A stretch of DNA of 5,540 nucleotides from an uncultured Collinsella sp. (GTDB lineage Bacteria > Actinomycetota > Coriobacteriia > Coriobacteriales > Coriobacteriaceae). Under the pieces are notes generated by a model. The model was not told the origin of the DNA. It saw nothing but the letters and a program-made list of their open reading frames with translations, and did not search any database. Positions 4,666 to 5,540 of the stretch are shown here, piece by piece (positions within the stretch are counted from its first letter, which is position 1; the number at the start of each line of letters is the position of its first letter). The stretch lies in assembly GCA_900752275.1 (NCBI GenBank), contig CAADUS010000216.1, positions 1-5,540 on the forward strand. The letters run 5' to 3'. Position numbers and translations under genes: made by a program.

Positions 4666-5540
4666 TTACTCGTCACCGAGAACTTCGTGCACCTCAGAAG
4701 CGACTTCGCCGACACGAGGACCGTAAATGACCTGGATTGCCTTGTCGCTCAGGCGGATAACGCCCATAGCTTCAAGATTCTTGGTGAACACCTCGTCGTC
4801 TGCAACCTTAGAACCATCCTTGACAATCACGCGAAGACGTGAGATGCAGTTGTCAAGATCATCAATGTTGTCGGCTCCACCAAGCGCTTCGACAATGCCA
4901 ACAGCAAGCGCGCTGTCCTTGGTCGCACGGCCCTGGACTGCCTTCTCGGGAGTGCTATCAGACTCGCCCTTTGCCTCAGCGGCCTTTGCCTCGAACTCGG
5001 CTCTGCTGTTGATCAACTCAATATCGTCACCATCGTCTCGACCGGGCGTCTTGATATCGAACTTAGTAATAAAGAACCGGAAGAGGAAGAAAGCTGCCAG
5101 GAAAAAGGCGGGGAGCAGGATAAGGTATGGAAGCAGATTAAGCTTCTCGGGGCGGAATAAGAATGGGATCAGGTCCTTGATATTTCCCTGGTACACCGAA
5201 ACGCCCATTGCCTCCGAGAGAACTTCACCCAGTCCGGAAAGCGGAGCGTAAACGCCAAAGTAGAGCCAGGGGGCGGCAAACAGGAACGTAAAGAGAATAG
5301 GCTCCGTAACGCCAAAGAAAACAGTCGAAATCACTGTGGGGATTAAAAGACCAGCAACCTTCTTGCGGTTCTGGGGCTTGGCACAAGACCACATAGCAAG
5401 GGCGATGCCCGGGAACAACGCGTAATCGTTAATGCCATAGCCAGCCATGAAGGCCCTAACCAAGAGCTTGTCACTGCTGGGAGAAGCGAGCTGTGCAAGC
5501 TGAATGGCGCTATTGCCCACCACGCGCGTTCCATCGACGA
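4666..5540 (-). CDS. PTS glucose-superfamily EIICB permease, alpha-glucoside type, C-terminal part (runs off the right edge)
   Basis: The visible 291 residues are the second half of EIIC followed by EIIB. Counting from the GTG-encoded Val at 5521-5523: GTRVVGNSA sits at the right edge, GYGINDYALFPGIALAMW at ~28-45, GVTEPILFTFLFAAP at 71-85, and the last membrane helix at ~130-153. A charged, Ala/Glu-rich linker of about 50 residues leads to an EIIB domain (~205-283) with the phosphorylatable cysteine in DNCISRLRV (Cys226, codon 4846-4848) and GVIRLSDKAIQVIYGP after it. No EIIA follows, so phosphate must come from a separate EIIA. INDYALFPGIA and the IIC-IIB order match MalX/AglA-type maltose or alpha-glucoside permeases of the inner membrane. 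The usual GITEPIEF box here reads GVTEPILF, replacing the second Glu, which could bear on substrate. The frame is still open at 5540; the N-terminal helices and promoter are outside the window. The gene converges with rpiR and lies upstream of GH4 on the same strand. Confidence 0.9.
   Translation of the reverse strand, partial: VDGTRVVGNSAIQLAQLASPSSDKLLVRAFMAGYGINDYALFPGIALAMWSCAKPQNRKKVAGLLIPTVISTVFFGVTEPILFTFLFAAPWLYFGVYAPLSGLGEVLSEAMGVSVYQGNIKDLIPFLFRPEKLNLLPYLILLPAFFLAAFFLFRFFITKFDIKTPGRDDGDDIELINSRAEFEAKAAEAKGESDSTPEKAVQGRATKDSALAVGIVEALGGADNIDDLDNCISRLRVIVKDGSKVADDEVFTKNLEAMGVIRLSDKAIQVIYGPRVGEVASEVHEVLGDE

Noticed and set aside
4727..5251. 174-codon plus-strand frame
   Set aside because: Antisense to the EIICB gene, which has clear family motifs; the product is a Ser/Arg-rich shadow.
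1..5540. CRISPR array, tRNA, rRNA or insertion sequence
   Set aside because: No regularly spaced repeats, cloverleaf, rRNA-like stretch, transposase or terminal inverted repeats were seen on either strand.

Overview
The window looks like a piece of a GC-rich gut actinobacterial genome. A Coriobacteriia member such as Collinsella is my best guess, from gene style and sugar-PTS content only; no marker gene here settles it. Most genes lie on the minus strand. Two genes are cut by the window edges, and two are damaged or show an odd join.

From left to right: positions 1-90 (minus) encode the first ~30 residues of a YifB/ComM-type Mg-chelatase-like ATPase, without a convincing start codon. It overlaps, in another frame, the 3' end of a SotB-type sugar-efflux MFS transporter (53-1207, minus), which stops short inside its last membrane helix. 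A 175-bp gap holds the transporter's extended -10 promoter and three short perfect palindromes. Next come an unrecognised six-helix membrane protein (1383-2210, minus) and a 90-bp gap with a strong stem-loop.

The right half is a phospho-sugar module. It has a GH4 NAD+-dependent 6-phospho-glucosidase (2301-3674, minus), a divergent RpiR-type HTH-SIS regulator (3850-4603, plus) with a single-base frameshift in its HTH, and the C-terminal half of a glucose-superfamily PTS EIICB permease (4666 to the right edge, minus). The logical pathway is that EIICB imports and phosphorylates a glucoside, GH4 splits the 6-phospho-disaccharide inside the cell, and the RpiR regulator senses a sugar phosphate through its SIS domain. 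The layout matches alpha-glucoside (aglA/aglB, malX-like) modules, but GH4 anomer specificity cannot be fixed from sequence alone.

The 175-bp divergent region between GH4 and rpiR carries a perfect 15-bp palindrome that probably serves as the operator. It also holds a GC-rich 14-nt segment able to pair with three different downstream partners, one of which contains the rpiR Shine-Dalgarno sequence. The main points for a second look are the rpiR frameshift, the transporter/YifB junction and this leader structure.
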